From an uncultured Selenomonadaceae bacterium (GTDB lineage Bacteria > Bacillota > Negativicutes > Selenomonadales > Selenomonadaceae): a stretch of 64,000 nt of DNA. Both the position numbers and the translations under genes were made by a program. Below, in pieces: positions 8,891-18,724 of this stretch. Position 1 is the first letter of the stretch. Each line of letters opens with the position of its first letter. The notes under the pieces were generated by a model. The model was not told the origin of the DNA, did not search any database, and saw only the letters and a program-made list of their open reading frames with translations. The DNA lies in assembly GCA_905233135.1 (NCBI GenBank), contig CAJOCQ010000009.1, positions 26,822 to 90,821 of the forward strand. Reading direction: 5' to 3'.

Positions 8891-9919
8891 ATGAGCGAAG
8901 AACTTAAAAATATTTTAATAGTGAAACTTTCGGCGATTGGCGATGTAATTCACGCGCTGCCCGTAAGCTACGCAATTAAGGAAACTTTCCCCAACGCAAA
9001 AATAACTTGGGTCGTCGAGCCGCCCGCTTACGATTTGCTGAAAATGAACCCCTGCGTTGACAAAATTATTTTGTTCGAGAAAAAAAAGTTTAAAACATTC
9101 GGCGGCTTTATCCAAAAATTTTTCCCGTTCAAAAAGGAAATTCAAGCCGAAAATTACGACGCGGTTTTAGATTTGCAGGGGCTTTTTAAATCCGCCGCAA
9201 TAGCTTTTTTCGCCAACGCAAATATCAAACTCGGTATTTGCAATATGCGCGAAATGAGCAATAAAATTTCTAAACCCGTAATTGGCGAACACGCGCAAGG
9301 GCACATTGTCGAAAGATATTTGGACACGGCGCGCGCTATCGGTTGTCGCGTCAATAATGTTGTTTTCCCACTCGAAATTCCGCGCGAAGAAATTTACAAC
9401 GCCCGCGAAATTATGCAAGAAGCGGGGCTTGATGAAACTAAACCGTACGTAGTTTTTGCTATTGGCGCGAATTGGACAAATAAGCGTTGGCGCACAGATT
9501 TTTTTGCTGAGCTCGGCGATTGGCTTTACAAGTTGAAAGTTACGCCCGTGATAATTGGCGGCGGGCAAACTGATTTTAAACGCGCCGCAGATATTTATGA
9601 ATTAATGCAAAATTCGCCCGTTAATCTCGTCAACAAAACAAATTTGCCGCAACTTGCCTACGTCATAGAAAACGCGCGGCTTGTTATTGGCGGCGATACG
9701 GGTCCAGTGCATTTGGCGGCAGGTTTAAAAATTCGTACGCTTATGCTTATGGGACCAACTGACGCCAACAGAAACGGTCCTTACGGGCAAATTCAAAACG
9801 CTATCGAAGTTGACAGGGAGTGCAAAGGTTGCTGGAAACGTTCCTGTCCAAAAAATGAAGACTGCCTTGCAAATATTTCAGTTAAGCAAGTGCAGGAAAA
9901 AATTTTATCTATGCCTTAA
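8891..9919 (+). CDS. LPS heptosyltransferase-type glycosyltransferase (GT9)
   Basis: A 342-residue GT9 enzyme. The N-terminal KLSAIGDVIHALPVSYAIKE is the family hallmark, and the donor-binding region GGDTGPVHLAAGLKIR lies in the C-terminal half, followed by MGPTDANRNGPYG. GT9 proteins add ADP-heptose to lipid A-core, which implies an outer membrane with LPS and is the main taxonomic clue here. A C-terminal CKGCWKRSCP cysteine cluster is common in the family. It is monocistronic, facing a convergent thioesterase gene whose end overlaps it by 11 bases. Which heptose is added cannot be told. Confidence 0.88.
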   Translation: MSEELKNILIVKLSAIGDVIHALPVSYAIKETFPNAKITWVVEPPAYDLLKMNPCVDKIILFEKKKFKTFGGFIQKFFPFKKEIQAENYDAVLDLQGLFKSAAIAFFANANIKLGICNMREMSNKISKPVIGEHAQGHIVERYLDTARAIGCRVNNVVFPLEIPREEIYNAREIMQEAGLDETKPYVVFAIGANWTNKRWRTDFFAELGDWLYKLKVTPVIIGGGQTDFKRAADIYELMQNSPVNLVNKTNLPQLAYVIENARLVIGGDTGPVHLAAGLKIRTLMLMGPTDANRNGPYGQIQNAIEVDRECKGCWKRSCPKNEDCLANISVKQVQEKILSMP

Positions 9920-10313
9920 CCTTTTCGATAACAAAAAAAGTTGCATTAACTTTCGCGTATAAATTCCCTGCCGCGTCAACAATTTTACAATCACAAATCA
10001 TAATTTTATTGCCGTCGTGCAAAATTTGGGCGTCAGTAAAAATTTTCGTACCGATTTTGACGGGGCGCATAAATTCAGTTGTCATAGAAACCGTAACAAC
10101 TTTTTTATTTTTTTGGAAACACGCCGCGCCCATTGCAGTATCAGCCATAGTTGTCATAACGCCGCCGTGCAAAATATCATAGCAATTTGAATGTTGGTTT
10201 TTAACTTCCAATGCGAGGCGAACGCCGCCGTTTTCAGTCGGTGTAATATCTGCGTTCAAAAAATCGCAAATTGTATTATCGTGGCAAAATTTTATAATTT
10301 CTTCCTGTTTCAA
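9909..10313 (-). CDS. PaaI-family hotdog thioesterase
   Basis: A 134-residue single hotdog-fold protein. The signature ILHGGVMTTMADTAMG carries the HGG motif and the catalytic acidic residue used by PaaI/4HBT acyl-CoA thioesterases to hydrolyse acyl- or hydroxyphenylacetyl-CoA esters. The strand TVSMTTEFMRPVKIGT is typical of the fold. Substrate is unknown. The gene ends inside the last codons of the convergent heptosyltransferase gene. Confidence 0.85.
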   Translation of the reverse strand: MKQEEIIKFCHDNTICDFLNADITPTENGGVRLALEVKNQHSNCYDILHGGVMTTMADTAMGAACFQKNKKVVTVSMTTEFMRPVKIGTKIFTDAQILHDGNKIMICDCKIVDAAGNLYAKVNATFFVIEKVKA

Positions 10314-10443
10314 AATATCGCTTCCTCAAAAATTTTTTTCGATTATGTCAAAACTGCGCGAAGTTGTCAAACTGAAATTAAAGGAAGAAAATTTTTGGTG
10401 TCGAATTTTTAACTGATTAATATTTGAGGAGGAAAATTTTTTA

Positions 10444-12705
10444 ATGAATTTATTTGAAACCGAACTTGGCGGCAGAAAATTAATCGTCGAACAGGGAAAA
10501 ATGGCAAAGCAGGCAAACGGCGCAGTTTTGGTGCGCTATGGAGATACGGCGGTTTTAGTAGCAGTAACTTCTTCGGCAAAGCCGCGCGAAGGCGCAGACT
10601 TTTTCCCGTTGACTGTAGATTATGAAGAAAAAATGTATTCTTCGGGCAAAATACCCGGCAGTTTCCATAAGCGCGAAGGCAGACCGCAAACAAGCGGAAT
10701 TTTACGCAGCCGCTTAATTGACAGACCAATTCGCCCGCTTTTCCCCGAAGGTTTTAGAAATGACGTGCAAGTTACTGCAACGGTTATCTGCTACGACGCC
10801 GATAATGCGCCCGAAATTCCCGCAATGCTCGGCGCGTCCTGCGCGATTTGTATTTCTGATATTCCGTTCAACGGACCGATTGCGGGCGTGCGCGTCGGCA
10901 GAATTGACGATAAATTTATTATCAATCCTACGCAGGAACAAGCCGAAATTTCGACGCTTGATTTAATGGTTGCAGGCTCGGCGGATGCGGTTATGATGGT
11001 TGAGGCGGGCGCAAAAGAACTTCCCGAAGAAATTATTCTTGAGGCGATTTTATTCGGGCACGAAGAAATTAAAAAGCTTGTAGAATTTCAAAACGAAATT
11101 ATTGCAGCAGTCGGCAAGGAAAAGGCTGACTATCCTTTATTCCACCCCAACGAAGAAATTGAGGCGGCAGTTCGTGAAATTGCGCCCGAAAAAATTAACG
11201 CCGCAGTTAGAAACCCTGACAAGTTGGCGCGTGACGCGGCAGTTGACGCAGTGCAAGAAGAAATTACCGCCGAATTGTTGGAAAAATTCCCCGCCGAAGA
11301 ATATCCCAACGCCGAAGCCGAAATTGGCGAAGTCTTTTACAAAGTCAAAAAAGAAGTCGTAAGAAAAATGATTACGCACGAAAAAATTCGCCCCGACGGC
11401 AGAGAACTTGAAGAAGTGCGCCCAATTTCCTGCGAAGTAGGATTATTTGCGCGTACGCACGGCAGCGGATTATTTACGCGCGGGCAAACTCAAGTTTTGA
11501 CAATTACAACGCTCGGCAGTGTTGGCGACGAACAAATTATTGACGGCTTGGATCCCGAATATACCAAACACTATTTGCACCATTATAATTTTCCCGGCTT
11601 TTCAGTTGGAGAGGCGCGCCCTTCGCGCAGTCCCGGCAGACGCGAAATTGGACACGGCGCACTTGCCGAGCGCGCCCTTGAACCGATGATTCCCCCACTT
11701 GAAGAATTTCCATACACTATCCGCCTTGTTTCTGAAGTTTTGGAAAGTAACGGCTCCAGTTCAATGGGCAGTGTTTGCGGCAGTACTTTAAGCTTGATGA
11801 ACGCGGGCGTTAAAATTAAACGCCCTGTTAGCGGCGTTGCAATGGGCTTGGTTAAGGACGGCGATAAACATACAATTTTGACTGATATTCAGGGAATGGA
11901 AGACGCGCTCGGCGATATGGATTTCAAAGTTGCAGGAACTACCGAAGGCGTTACCGCTATTCAAATGGATATTAAAATTGCGGGCATTACGCGCGAAATT
12001 TTATCTGACGCACTCGCGCAGGCTAAACGCGGCAGAAGTTTTATTCTTGAAAAAATGCTCGAATGTATCAGCGAACCTGCCGCTGACCTTTCGCCCTACG
12101 CGCCGCGCGTTATGACTATAAAAATTCCTGTCGATAAAATCCGCGAAGTTATCGGCACGGGCGGCAAAATGGTTAATAAAATTATCGAAGAAACGGGCGT
12201 CACTGTCGACATTGAAGACGACGGAAATATTTTTGTCACTTCCCAAAATGTTGAAGGAATTCAACGCGCAATTAAGATGATTGAAGATATTATTCACGAT
12301 TTCACGGTTGGCGAAGTTTATGAAAATTGCCCCGTTACACGCATTGAAAGTTTCGGCGCGTTCGTTGAACTTTTGCCGGGACGTGAGGGACTTTGTCACA
12401 TTTCGCAACTTGCAATTAACCGCGTAGATAAAGTTGAGGACGCCGTAAAAATTGGCGACACTTTGACTGTTAAAGTTACAGAAATTGACGAACGCGGCAA
12501 AGTTAATGTCAGTCACAAGGCAACTTTGACGGCGGGCACTCCAAGCCGCCCCGCGCCTAAACCTGTTGACAGAAAACCCGTTGATAAAAAACCGCCTGAA
12601 AGAAAACCGCTCGATACAAGGGCTCTCGAAAGAAAATTTTCTGACAGAAACCCCCGCGATAAATACGGCAACCGCTCCAATCGCTCCAATCGTCGAAGGG
12701 ATTGA
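10444..12705 (+). CDS. pnp: Polyribonucleotide nucleotidyltransferase (PNPase)
   Basis: A 753-residue phosphorolytic 3'-5' exoribonuclease, subunit of the degradosome and a trimeric ring. Two RNase PH domains flank a helical linker: the N-terminal one carries [10 protein letters not shown], and the second carries [25 protein letters not shown] domain ([12 protein letters not shown]) and an S1 domain ([20 protein letters not shown]) follow. The last 50 residues are a basic, low-complexity tail with R-K-P-x-D/E repeats and an R-S-N-R-S-N-R-R end, likely an RNA-binding extension. The start follows GAGGAGG. The usual upstream neighbour rpsO is absent. Confidence 0.96.
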   Translation: MNLFETELGGRKLIVEQGKMAKQANGAVLVRYGDTAVLVAVTSSAKPREGADFFPLTVDYEEKMYSSGKIPGSFHKREGRPQTSGILRSRLIDRPIRPLFPEGFRNDVQVTATVICYDADNAPEIPAMLGASCAICISDIPFNGPIAGVRVGRIDDKFIINPTQEQAEISTLDLMVAGSADAVMMVEAGAKELPEEIILEAILFGHEEIKKLVEFQNEIIAAVGKEKADYPLFHPNEEIEAAVREIAPEKINAAVRNPDKLARDAAVDAVQEEITAELLEKFPAEEYPNAEAEIGEVFYKVKKEVVRKMITHEKIRPDGRELEEVRPISCEVGLFARTHGSGLFTRGQTQVLTITTLGSVGDEQIIDGLDPEYTKHYLHHYNFPGFSVGEARPSRSPGRREIGHGALAERALEPMIPPLEEFPYTIRLVSEVLESNGSSSMGSVCGSTLSLMNAGVKIKRPVSGVAMGLVKDGDKHTILTDIQGMEDALGDMDFKVAGTTEGVTAIQMDIKIAGITREILSDALAQAKRGRSFILEKMLECISEPAADLSPYAPRVMTIKIPVDKIREVIGTGGKMVNKIIEETGVTVDIEDDGNIFVTSQNVEGIQRAIKMIEDIIHDFTVGEVYENCPVTRIESFGAFVELLPGREGLCHISQLAINRVDKVEDAVKIGDTLTVKVTEIDERGKVNVSHKATLTAGTPSRPAPKPVDRKPVDKKPPERKPLDTRALERKFSDRNPRDKYGNRSNRSNRRRD

Positions 12706-12711
12706 TTCAAC

Positions 12712-13929
12712 TTGAAACTTTTTAGCGTTTTGGTTTTAATAATTTTTATGTTGACAAGTACAAAAGTTTTTGCCGCTGAAAATGAACTTTCCAAAACTGT
12801 AAATAATTTCAACTGGAATTACTTTAAAAATCTCGACAAGGATAAAAATATTTTCTATTCGCCCTACAGCATCGCCGCCGCCTTTTCAATCGTTGCAAAC
12901 GGCGCGAAGGGTACTACTCAAAAAGAAATTCTTTCTGCGCTTAACGCAAAAAAAATTACCGCGCTTAACGGCGAATTTAAAAATTTTCGCGCGGCTATGC
13001 AAAAAAATTACAAGGACGGCGTAACTTTAAGCGAAGCTGATTTAATTCTCATTGACAAAAAATTTGTCGGCAAGGGCATTGACAAAAAATTTCAAAACGT
13101 TGTAAAGAAAGATTATCAAGCCAAAATTGACGCGGCAGATTTTGCCGAAAACCCCGAAGCCGAAATTGAACGCATTAAAAATTTCGTTGCAGAAAGTACC
13201 AACGATTTTATTTCGGATTATCAGGCAACAGTTGACGCCGATACAATTTTGGATTTGCTGAACGTCATTTACTTCAAAGGCAGTTGGGAAAATCAGTTTG
13301 ACACTTCCAAAACTTGGAAATCTTTTTTCACGAACAATGACGGCTCCAAAAACCGCGTCGAAATGATGTCTCAAAGTTTCAAAAATAATCTTGCTTATTG
13401 CGCGGATGAAAAATTTGTCGGCATTGAATTGCCATATAAAAATAATCTTGCCGCAATGTATGTAATTTTGCCCGTACACGAAAACGATTTAAACATTGCC
13501 GAAAGTTGGAACAGTCAAGAAATTTCCTACCGTGAAAATTTTTTGGCGGATATAAAAAACGCGCCGCCCTTTGACGGAATTGTTGAAGTTTTTCTGCCGA
13601 AATTTGAACTCGACATTAAAAATAATCTCAACGACGATTTGCAGAAAATGGGAATTAAACGCGCCTTTACAAATTCCGCCGAATTTTCAAACATTGTTAA
13701 AAATACGCGCTTGAAAATAAGTCAAGCAAATCACCAAGCCAAAATCAAAGTTGACGAAGAAGGCACAACCGCCGCCGCCGTTACCGAAATTACTATGGTT
13801 AAAGCAACGGCAGTTGCAACGCCGCCGAAAATTATTTATTTCCGCGCCGACAGACCTTTTTTGTTTGTGATTCGTGACAGAAATTCGGGTGTTGAATTAT
13901 TTACGGGCGTTGTTAATTCGTTGAAGTGA
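12712..13929 (+). CDS. Secreted serpin (serine protease inhibitor)
   Basis: A 405-residue serpin with a signal peptide ending near KVFAAEN. The core is recognisable from YSPYSIAAAFSIVANGAKG through NVIYFKGSWENQFD to the C-terminal RPFLFVIRDRNSG. The reactive-loop hinge begins with E349-E350-G351-T-T-A-A-A, which fits the inhibitory consensus (small residues at P12-P9). Counting as in alpha-1-antitrypsin puts the scissile bond at Ala365-Thr366 with Lys364 at P2, suggesting elastase-like or, with a one-residue shift, trypsin-like targets. The TTG start at 12712 lies six bases after the pnp stop, with AAGGG upstream. Serpins are rare in bacteria and those of gut bacteria often block host or rival proteases. 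Confidence 0.9.
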   Translation: MKLFSVLVLIIFMLTSTKVFAAENELSKTVNNFNWNYFKNLDKDKNIFYSPYSIAAAFSIVANGAKGTTQKEILSALNAKKITALNGEFKNFRAAMQKNYKDGVTLSEADLILIDKKFVGKGIDKKFQNVVKKDYQAKIDAADFAENPEAEIERIKNFVAESTNDFISDYQATVDADTILDLLNVIYFKGSWENQFDTSKTWKSFFTNNDGSKNRVEMMSQSFKNNLAYCADEKFVGIELPYKNNLAAMYVILPVHENDLNIAESWNSQEISYRENFLADIKNAPPFDGIVEVFLPKFELDIKNNLNDDLQKMGIKRAFTNSAEFSNIVKNTRLKISQANHQAKIKVDEEGTTAAAVTEITMVKATAVATPPKIIYFRADRPFLFVIRDRNSGVELFTGVVNSLK

Positions 13930-14247
13930 AAAATTTTTTTATTGCTTTTTTGAAAATTAATTTTTTAAATGTACTTTCTTTTTCCGAAGCAAAAAAGAAA
14001 GTACCAAAGAAAAGTGCTTTTTTCCCGCCCGTCAGGGCCGCTCGGTTTCTGTACGCACTTAGTAACAGGCGGCCCCCTTTGGGGCCTCTATTTTTTCCCA
14101 CGCTCTTAAAAAAGGACAAGCTGCGGCTTTAGTGACGGGCGTATTACCAGCATTAACGAGTTGCACTTTTCTTTCAGCAAAGTAGAAATTGCCGCGCATC
14201 CTGCGCGAGGGTACGAGGCGCACGTCCTGTGCGCCTCTTTTTTTTAT
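13930..14247. repeat. Convergent spacer with hairpin-module mosaic
   Basis: From left to right: the GTACTTTCTTTTT/AAAAAAGAAAGTAC hairpin at 13971-14003, one 117 bp terminal-inverted-repeat element (14025-14141, separate entry), the GCCGCGCATCCTGCGCG module at about 14190-14208, and the GAGGCGCACG/TGTGCGCCTC hairpin with a following T run at 14215-14245. The last could terminate serpin transcription. No gene is seen. Confidence 0.7.
14025..14141 (-). repeat. 117 bp inverted-repeat element, copy A (reverse orientation)
   Basis: Starts CCGCCCGTCAGGGCCGC and ends with TGACGGGCG. It is the reverse complement of copies B to E and shares the GGCCCCCTTTGGGGCC inner hairpin and CTCGGTTTCTGTACGC segment. 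Confidence 0.8.
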
Positions 14248-15048
14248 TTAATTAGGAAAAATTTTATCGAGCGTAACTAAAACGCCGTCTTCATCGTTGG
14301 AAGGGCAAACATATTTTGCAGCGGCTTTAACTTCTGGTGCGCCGTTCGCCATTGCGTAACTTTCTCCGCAATATTTTAACATTTCAATGTCATTGCCGCT
14401 GTCGCCGAATGCAACACATTCCGCCGCCGTAATTCCAAAAAGTTCTGCAAGTTTTTTAATCCCCGACGCCTTATGCAAGCCCGGTAAAATTAAATCCATT
14501 GAATCGTGCCCGCTTGTCGTAGGAATTAATTTCCCACTCAATTCTTCACGGAAAATTTTATAGTACTCAAAAATTTTATCTTCTTGCTGAATCAGCAACG
14601 CAAATTTTAAAAATTTATCGTCAACTGTTTTAAAATCGTCAACAAGTTCCATTCGCGGCATATATTTTTTCATAAAATTATAAACGTCGTCAGACACGGT
14701 ATTTTTTTCGCAGTACGCGCTTTTCACGCCGCACAAAAATTTATAAATCTGCGGGTGCCGCCTGCAAATATCAGTTGCACTTGCAATAATTTCTTTTGGA
14801 ATGTCAGCCGCAAAAATCAATTCGCCGCGTGATTCAATGTACGCGCCGTTATCTGAAACCAAAGAAATTTCATTGCGGTACTTTTTAAACATTTCGCGCA
14901 GTTGATAATATTGGTTGCCGCTCGCTACAACGAAATTGCAACCCGCCGCATTTATTCGCGCCAAAATTTTTTCAAAGCGTTCCACGTCAAAAGTATAATT
15001 ACTGCGCATAAAAGTCCCGTCAATATCGACTGCTACAAGTTTTATCAT
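14248..15048 (-). CDS. Cof-type HAD-superfamily phosphatase
   Basis: A 266-residue HAD hydrolase of the Cof subfamily. Motif I is VDIDGTF (Asp8/Asp10), motif II is VVASGN, and motifs III-IV are the lysine-containing KASGIKKLAELFG with AFGDSGNDIEML. The large C2b cap domain is present. Cof enzymes dephosphorylate sugar phosphates, pyridoxal phosphate or flavin precursors, and the substrate cannot be told. A second, distinct Cof gene occurs at 27.9 kb. The start follows GGAGGCG. Confidence 0.88.
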   Translation of the reverse strand: MIKLVAVDIDGTFMRSNYTFDVERFEKILARINAAGCNFVVASGNQYYQLREMFKKYRNEISLVSDNGAYIESRGELIFAADIPKEIIASATDICRRHPQIYKFLCGVKSAYCEKNTVSDDVYNFMKKYMPRMELVDDFKTVDDKFLKFALLIQQEDKIFEYYKIFREELSGKLIPTTSGHDSMDLILPGLHKASGIKKLAELFGITAAECVAFGDSGNDIEMLKYCGESYAMANGAPEVKAAAKYVCPSNDEDGVLVTLDKIFPN

Positions 15049-15168
15049 AAAATCGCCTCCGCTAAAATTTTTCGTGAGTCCTGAAATATATCCTGCAAAA
15101 TCTGAAACGCCGCTATTTATTTTGCTTGAAATGTTGTAAAATATTTTTGAAAGAAGGCGATTATCAAA

Positions 15169-16125
15169 TTGACAAACAAAAAAATTGAACTTAGAAATTT
15201 TGAGGAGACACGCGCAATTTTGGGCGAACGTGACGAATTTTTTCAGTTGCTGGACGAAAAATTTAACTGCCGAATTGTAAGCAGGGGAAATTTCATTGAA
15301 CTTTTCGGCGAAGATTCAGAAGTTGAACGCGCCGCGCAGGTTATCAACGAAATTAAAAAATTACACCGCGCAGGAAATATTATTACAATGAATGACGTTG
15401 CGGCGGCTGTCAAACTTATTAAAAATAACCGCGCCGAAGATTTACAAAAACTTTTCGGCGAAACAATCATTGTTACTGCGCGCGGAACGCACATTCACGC
15501 AAAAAGCACGGGGCAACAAAATTATATTGACGCTATGAAAAATCACGTTATAACTTTCGGAATTGGGCCCGCAGGCACGGGCAAAACTTTTTTGGCTGTT
15601 GCAATGGCGGCGTACTATTTGCGCGTTCGTGAAGTCAAAAAAATTATTTTAACGCGCCCCGCAGTCGAGGCAGGCGAAAAGTTGGGATTTTTACCGGGCG
15701 ATATGCAGGAAAAAGTTGACCCGTACCTGCGCCCGCTGTATGACGCCCTGCAAGATATTTGGGGACTCGATATGTACCAAAAATTTTTTGCAAAGGGAAT
15801 AATTGAAATTGCGCCGCTTGCATATATGCGCGGGCGAACTTTAAGCGACGCTTTCATAATTCTTGACGAGGCGCAAAATACAACTTCAAGACAAATGAAA
15901 ATGTTTTTGACGCGCTTGGGATTCGGTTCAAGAATGGCGGTTACGGGAGATTTAAGCCAAATAGATTTACCGCGCGGCGTAAGTTCGGGGCTTACTGAAG
16001 CGGTTGAAATTCTGCGCGACGTTGAGGGAATTGGAATTTGCGAATTAAATTCTGCGGACGTTGTGCGCCATGACGTTGTTTCAAAAATTATTGAGGCTTG
16101 GGAGAAATATGAACACAATAATTAA
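15169..16125 (+). CDS. phoH: PhoH-family ATPase
   Basis: A 318-residue PhoH/YbeZ protein. Walker A GPAGTGKTF sits at about residue 133 and Walker B ILDEAQNTT at about 233, with the family motif LTRPAVEAGEKLGFLPGD between them. PhoH proteins are RNA-binding ATPases or helicases that act with YbeY in rRNA maturation. The N-terminal 100 residues carry a KH-like segment (RNFIELFGEDSEVE region). A TTG start at 15169 is used after a GAAGGCGA site. It overlaps ybeY by 17 bases and leads an eight-gene run to rseP. Confidence 0.93.
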   Translation: MTNKKIELRNFEETRAILGERDEFFQLLDEKFNCRIVSRGNFIELFGEDSEVERAAQVINEIKKLHRAGNIITMNDVAAAVKLIKNNRAEDLQKLFGETIIVTARGTHIHAKSTGQQNYIDAMKNHVITFGIGPAGTGKTFLAVAMAAYYLRVREVKKIILTRPAVEAGEKLGFLPGDMQEKVDPYLRPLYDALQDIWGLDMYQKFFAKGIIEIAPLAYMRGRTLSDAFIILDEAQNTTSRQMKMFLTRLGFGSRMAVTGDLSQIDLPRGVSSGLTEAVEILRDVEGIGICELNSADVVRHDVVSKIIEAWEKYEHNN

Positions 16126-16561
16126 TTCTGAAGTCGAAGTTGACGAAAAAATTTTATCAGAAATACTGCGCGCGGCTGACGTTGTAGGCAAGCTTTACGG
16201 CTGCGAAAATTCCGAACTTAGCATTACTTTGACTGATGATAAAAATATTCACGCGCTTAATAAAAAATATCGTAACATTGACAGACCGACGGACGTTTTA
16301 AGCTTTGCATTTCGTGAAAGTGATGAGCCGCAAATTTTAAACGCCGAAGTTGAAATTTTGGGCGATATAATAATTTCGCTTGAACGCGCAAAAGAGCAAG
16401 CGGAAGAGTTCGGACATTCATTCCTGCGCGAAGTAATTTTTTTGGAAGTGCACGGGCTTTTACATTTATTGGGCTATGACCATATCGAAGAATCAGAAAG
16501 AATCGAAATGGAAGGCGAACAAAAATTTATAATGGAAAAGCTTGGAATTGGGAGGGATTGA
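16109..16561 (+). CDS. ybeY: Endoribonuclease YbeY
   Basis: A 150-residue zinc-dependent RNase for 16S rRNA 3'-end maturation and ribosome quality control. The metal site HGLLHLLGYDH starts near residue 115, and the N-terminal half has the conserved LNKKYRNIDRPTDVLSF. The ATG at 16109 is chosen because GGAGAAAT lies directly upstream. It begins inside the last codons of phoH. Confidence 0.95.
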   Translation: MNTIINSEVEVDEKILSEILRAADVVGKLYGCENSELSITLTDDKNIHALNKKYRNIDRPTDVLSFAFRESDEPQILNAEVEILGDIIISLERAKEQAEEFGHSFLREVIFLEVHGLLHLLGYDHIEESERIEMEGEQKFIMEKLGIGRD

Positions 16562-16564
16562 ATT

Positions 16565-17452
16565 TTGTATAAGTCAGGATTTATAGCGGTTATAGGGCGT
16601 CCCAACGTTGGCAAATCGACGCTGATTAATAAAATTATCGGGCAAAAAATTGCGATTATGTCAGATAAGCCGCAAACTACGCGCAGTCGCATTCAGTGCA
16701 TTTTGACGCAAGACGACGCGCAATTTATTTTTCTCGATACGCCGGGAATACACAAGCCGAAATTTAAACTCGGCGAATATATGTTAAAAGCGGCTGAAGG
16801 TACGCTGAAAGAAGTTGACGCAATTTTTTTTGTCATTGACGCTACAGAAAAATTCGGCGGCGGCGAAAAATATATTTTGGAAAGATTGAGCGAAACTTTG
16901 CAGCCTGTCATTTTGGTAATAAATAAAATTGATTTACTGCCGCGCACAGAAATTTTGCCGCTGATTGCCGCCTATTCCGAACGTTATAAATTTGCGGCAA
17001 CTGTACCGATAAGCGCGGCGGACGGTACGAACGTTGACGAACTTTTGAACGAAGCCAAAAAATTTTTGCCCGAAGGTCCGAAATATTATCCTGCAGATAT
17101 GGTAACGGATCAGCCCGAACGCTTGATTATTTCTGAAATTATCAGAGAAAAAATTTTGCACGTTACAGAAGACGAAGTGCCGCATTCGGTAGCAGTTGAC
17201 ATTGAAGAAATTACCGCGCGCAAAAAAGATTTAACCTACATTCGCGCCACAATTTATGTTGAAAGAAATTCGCAGAAAGGAATTTTAATTGGCAAGGGCG
17301 GCGAACTTTTAAAGGGTGTCGGCAAAAATGCTCGCCCTGAAATTGAAATGCTTTTAGGTACGAAAGTTTTTCTTGATTTATGGGTTAAAGTTAAAAAAGA
17401 TTGGCGCAATTCGGCGGGCGCGTTGCAAAGTTTCGGCTTAGGGGATAATTGA
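16565..17452 (+). CDS. era: GTPase Era
   Basis: A 295-residue GTPase for 30S assembly that binds 16S rRNA. G1 is GRPNVGKST (residues 11-19), G3 is DTPGIHKPK, G4 is NKIDL, and the C-terminal KH domain contains GILIGKGGELLKGVG. It starts with TTG three bases after the ybeY stop, with a GGGAGGG site inside the ybeY end. In many Firmicutes dgkA and cdd lie between ybeY and era. They are absent here. Confidence 0.95.
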   Translation: MYKSGFIAVIGRPNVGKSTLINKIIGQKIAIMSDKPQTTRSRIQCILTQDDAQFIFLDTPGIHKPKFKLGEYMLKAAEGTLKEVDAIFFVIDATEKFGGGEKYILERLSETLQPVILVINKIDLLPRTEILPLIAAYSERYKFAATVPISAADGTNVDELLNEAKKFLPEGPKYYPADMVTDQPERLIISEIIREKILHVTEDEVPHSVAVDIEEITARKKDLTYIRATIYVERNSQKGILIGKGGELLKGVGKNARPEIEMLLGTKVFLDLWVKVKKDWRNSAGALQSFGLGDN

Positions 17453-17453
17453 T

Positions 17454-18299
17454 TTGCTGAAAAAATTTCTTGCAGAAATACGGCTTAAGCAGTGGACGAA
17501 AAATTTTTTTGTATACGCGGCGATACTTTTCAACGGCACTTTATTTAATGCAGAAAAATTTTTTGCCGTAACAATAATTTTTATAGCGTTTTGCCTTTTG
17601 AGCAGCAGCGTTTATTTTTTCAATGATATTTTTGACTATGAATCAGACAGAGTTAACCCCGATAAAAAAAATCGTCCTATAGCAAGCGGCGCAATTTCGA
17701 TAGGGCAAGGATATTTTTTCGCCGCAATTTTATTTTCGGCGGCAATGCTGATTTCGTACAATTTAAATTTTGAATGTTTCTGCCTGCTGTTTTCGTACGC
17801 GGCAATAAATATTTTGTACACCGTCAAGCTGAAAAATTTAGTAATAGTTGACGTGTTAATAATTGCATACGGGTTCGTTGCAAGAGCATTGGCGGGCGCG
17901 TGGGCGGCAGGAATTTTTTTAACTGAATGGTTTATTTTGTGCATAATGTTCCTGTCAATTTTTTTGGCGTTGGGCAAACGTCGCCACGAATTAATTTCTG
18001 TAAAATATTCTCAAAGAAAAGTTTTAAAAAGTTACAGCGTTGAATTAATTGACCAAATGACGACGATAATTTCAGCCGCGCTTTTGATTTGCTACGCGCT
18101 TTTTGCTTTAAACACTTCCGATAAAGCGAAAATGATTTTTACAATTCCGCTCGTGCTGTACGGAATTTTTTACTACTTGTACATTGTGCGCGTAAAAAAT
18201 AAAGGCGGTGCGCCTGACGTTGCACTGTACAAAGAAAAACCAATTTTAATAACAGTTTTAATTTACGTTGCGGCAATAATTTTTATACGCAACTTTTGA
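17454..18299 (+). CDS. UbiA-family prenyltransferase, DPPR-synthase-like
   Basis: A 281-residue membrane protein with about nine hydrophobic segments. The first aspartate motif N57-D58-x2-D61-x3-D65 (NDIFDYESD) and the N-terminal RLKQWTKNFFVYAA match the subgroup that includes decaprenyl-phosphate phosphoribosyltransferase (DPPR synthase), which moves ribose-5-phosphate from PRPP to a polyprenyl phosphate. In mycobacteria that makes the arabinose donor for the wall. Other UbiA roles (quinone or haem synthesis) are less likely given RxKQWxKN and the following phosphatase-like gene. It begins with TTG two bases after the era stop. Confidence 0.78.
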   Translation: MLKKFLAEIRLKQWTKNFFVYAAILFNGTLFNAEKFFAVTIIFIAFCLLSSSVYFFNDIFDYESDRVNPDKKNRPIASGAISIGQGYFFAAILFSAAMLISYNLNFECFCLLFSYAAINILYTVKLKNLVIVDVLIIAYGFVARALAGAWAAGIFLTEWFILCIMFLSIFLALGKRRHELISVKYSQRKVLKSYSVELIDQMTTIISAALLICYALFALNTSDKAKMIFTIPLVLYGIFYYLYIVRVKNKGGAPDVALYKEKPILITVLIYVAAIIFIRNF

Positions 18300-18311
18300 A
18301 CGAGGTTTTTT

Positions 18312-18713
18312 ATGAAATATTTTTTATTGCCCTTCGCGGCGTGGATTGTTTCGGGTACGTTGAAATTTTTGGTAAACGCCGTAAGAAACGGAGGCTTTTC
18401 AAACGCAAAAAAATTAATCGGCTACGGCGGCTTGCCCAGCACTCATACTGCAATAATTTCTTCGGCGGTTTTTTTCTACGGCTTTAGCGAAGGTTTTTTC
18501 AATGCAACTTTTACGTTGGGTTTAAGCGTGCTGATGCTTTTTATAATGGACGCGCACAATTTGAGAATAAAAGTCGGCAAGCACGCAGAAATTTTAAACA
18601 CGCTGCAGGACAAAGTTAAACTGCGCGAAAGAATGGGGCATACGTGGCTTGAAATTTTTTGCGGTTTAGTTGTAGGAATAATTTTAGGTTATATTTTTGC
18701 TGAAATTTTTTAG
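18312..18713 (+). CDS. Divergent PAP2-family (DUF212) membrane protein
   Basis: A 133-residue protein with about four hydrophobic segments. The motifs GGLPSTHTA and GHTWLEIFCGLVVGIILG correspond to the split phosphatase motifs of PAP2 enzymes (S-x-H-T and G-H-x-x-x-E), as in the DUF212 family. A lipid phosphate phosphatase role is plausible but not shown. It follows the UbiA-like gene by 12 bases with an intervening GAGG site. Confidence 0.85.
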   Translation: MKYFLLPFAAWIVSGTLKFLVNAVRNGGFSNAKKLIGYGGLPSTHTAIISSAVFFYGFSEGFFNATFTLGLSVLMLFIMDAHNLRIKVGKHAEILNTLQDKVKLRERMGHTWLEIFCGLVVGIILGYIFAEIF

Positions 18714-18724
18714 GAGTCTTTGCA

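Noticed and set aside
14025..14141. 117 bp element as the end of an insertion sequence
   Set aside because: No transposase frame or larger flanking repeat is found at any of the five copies, so only a non-autonomous or non-mobile nature can be supported.
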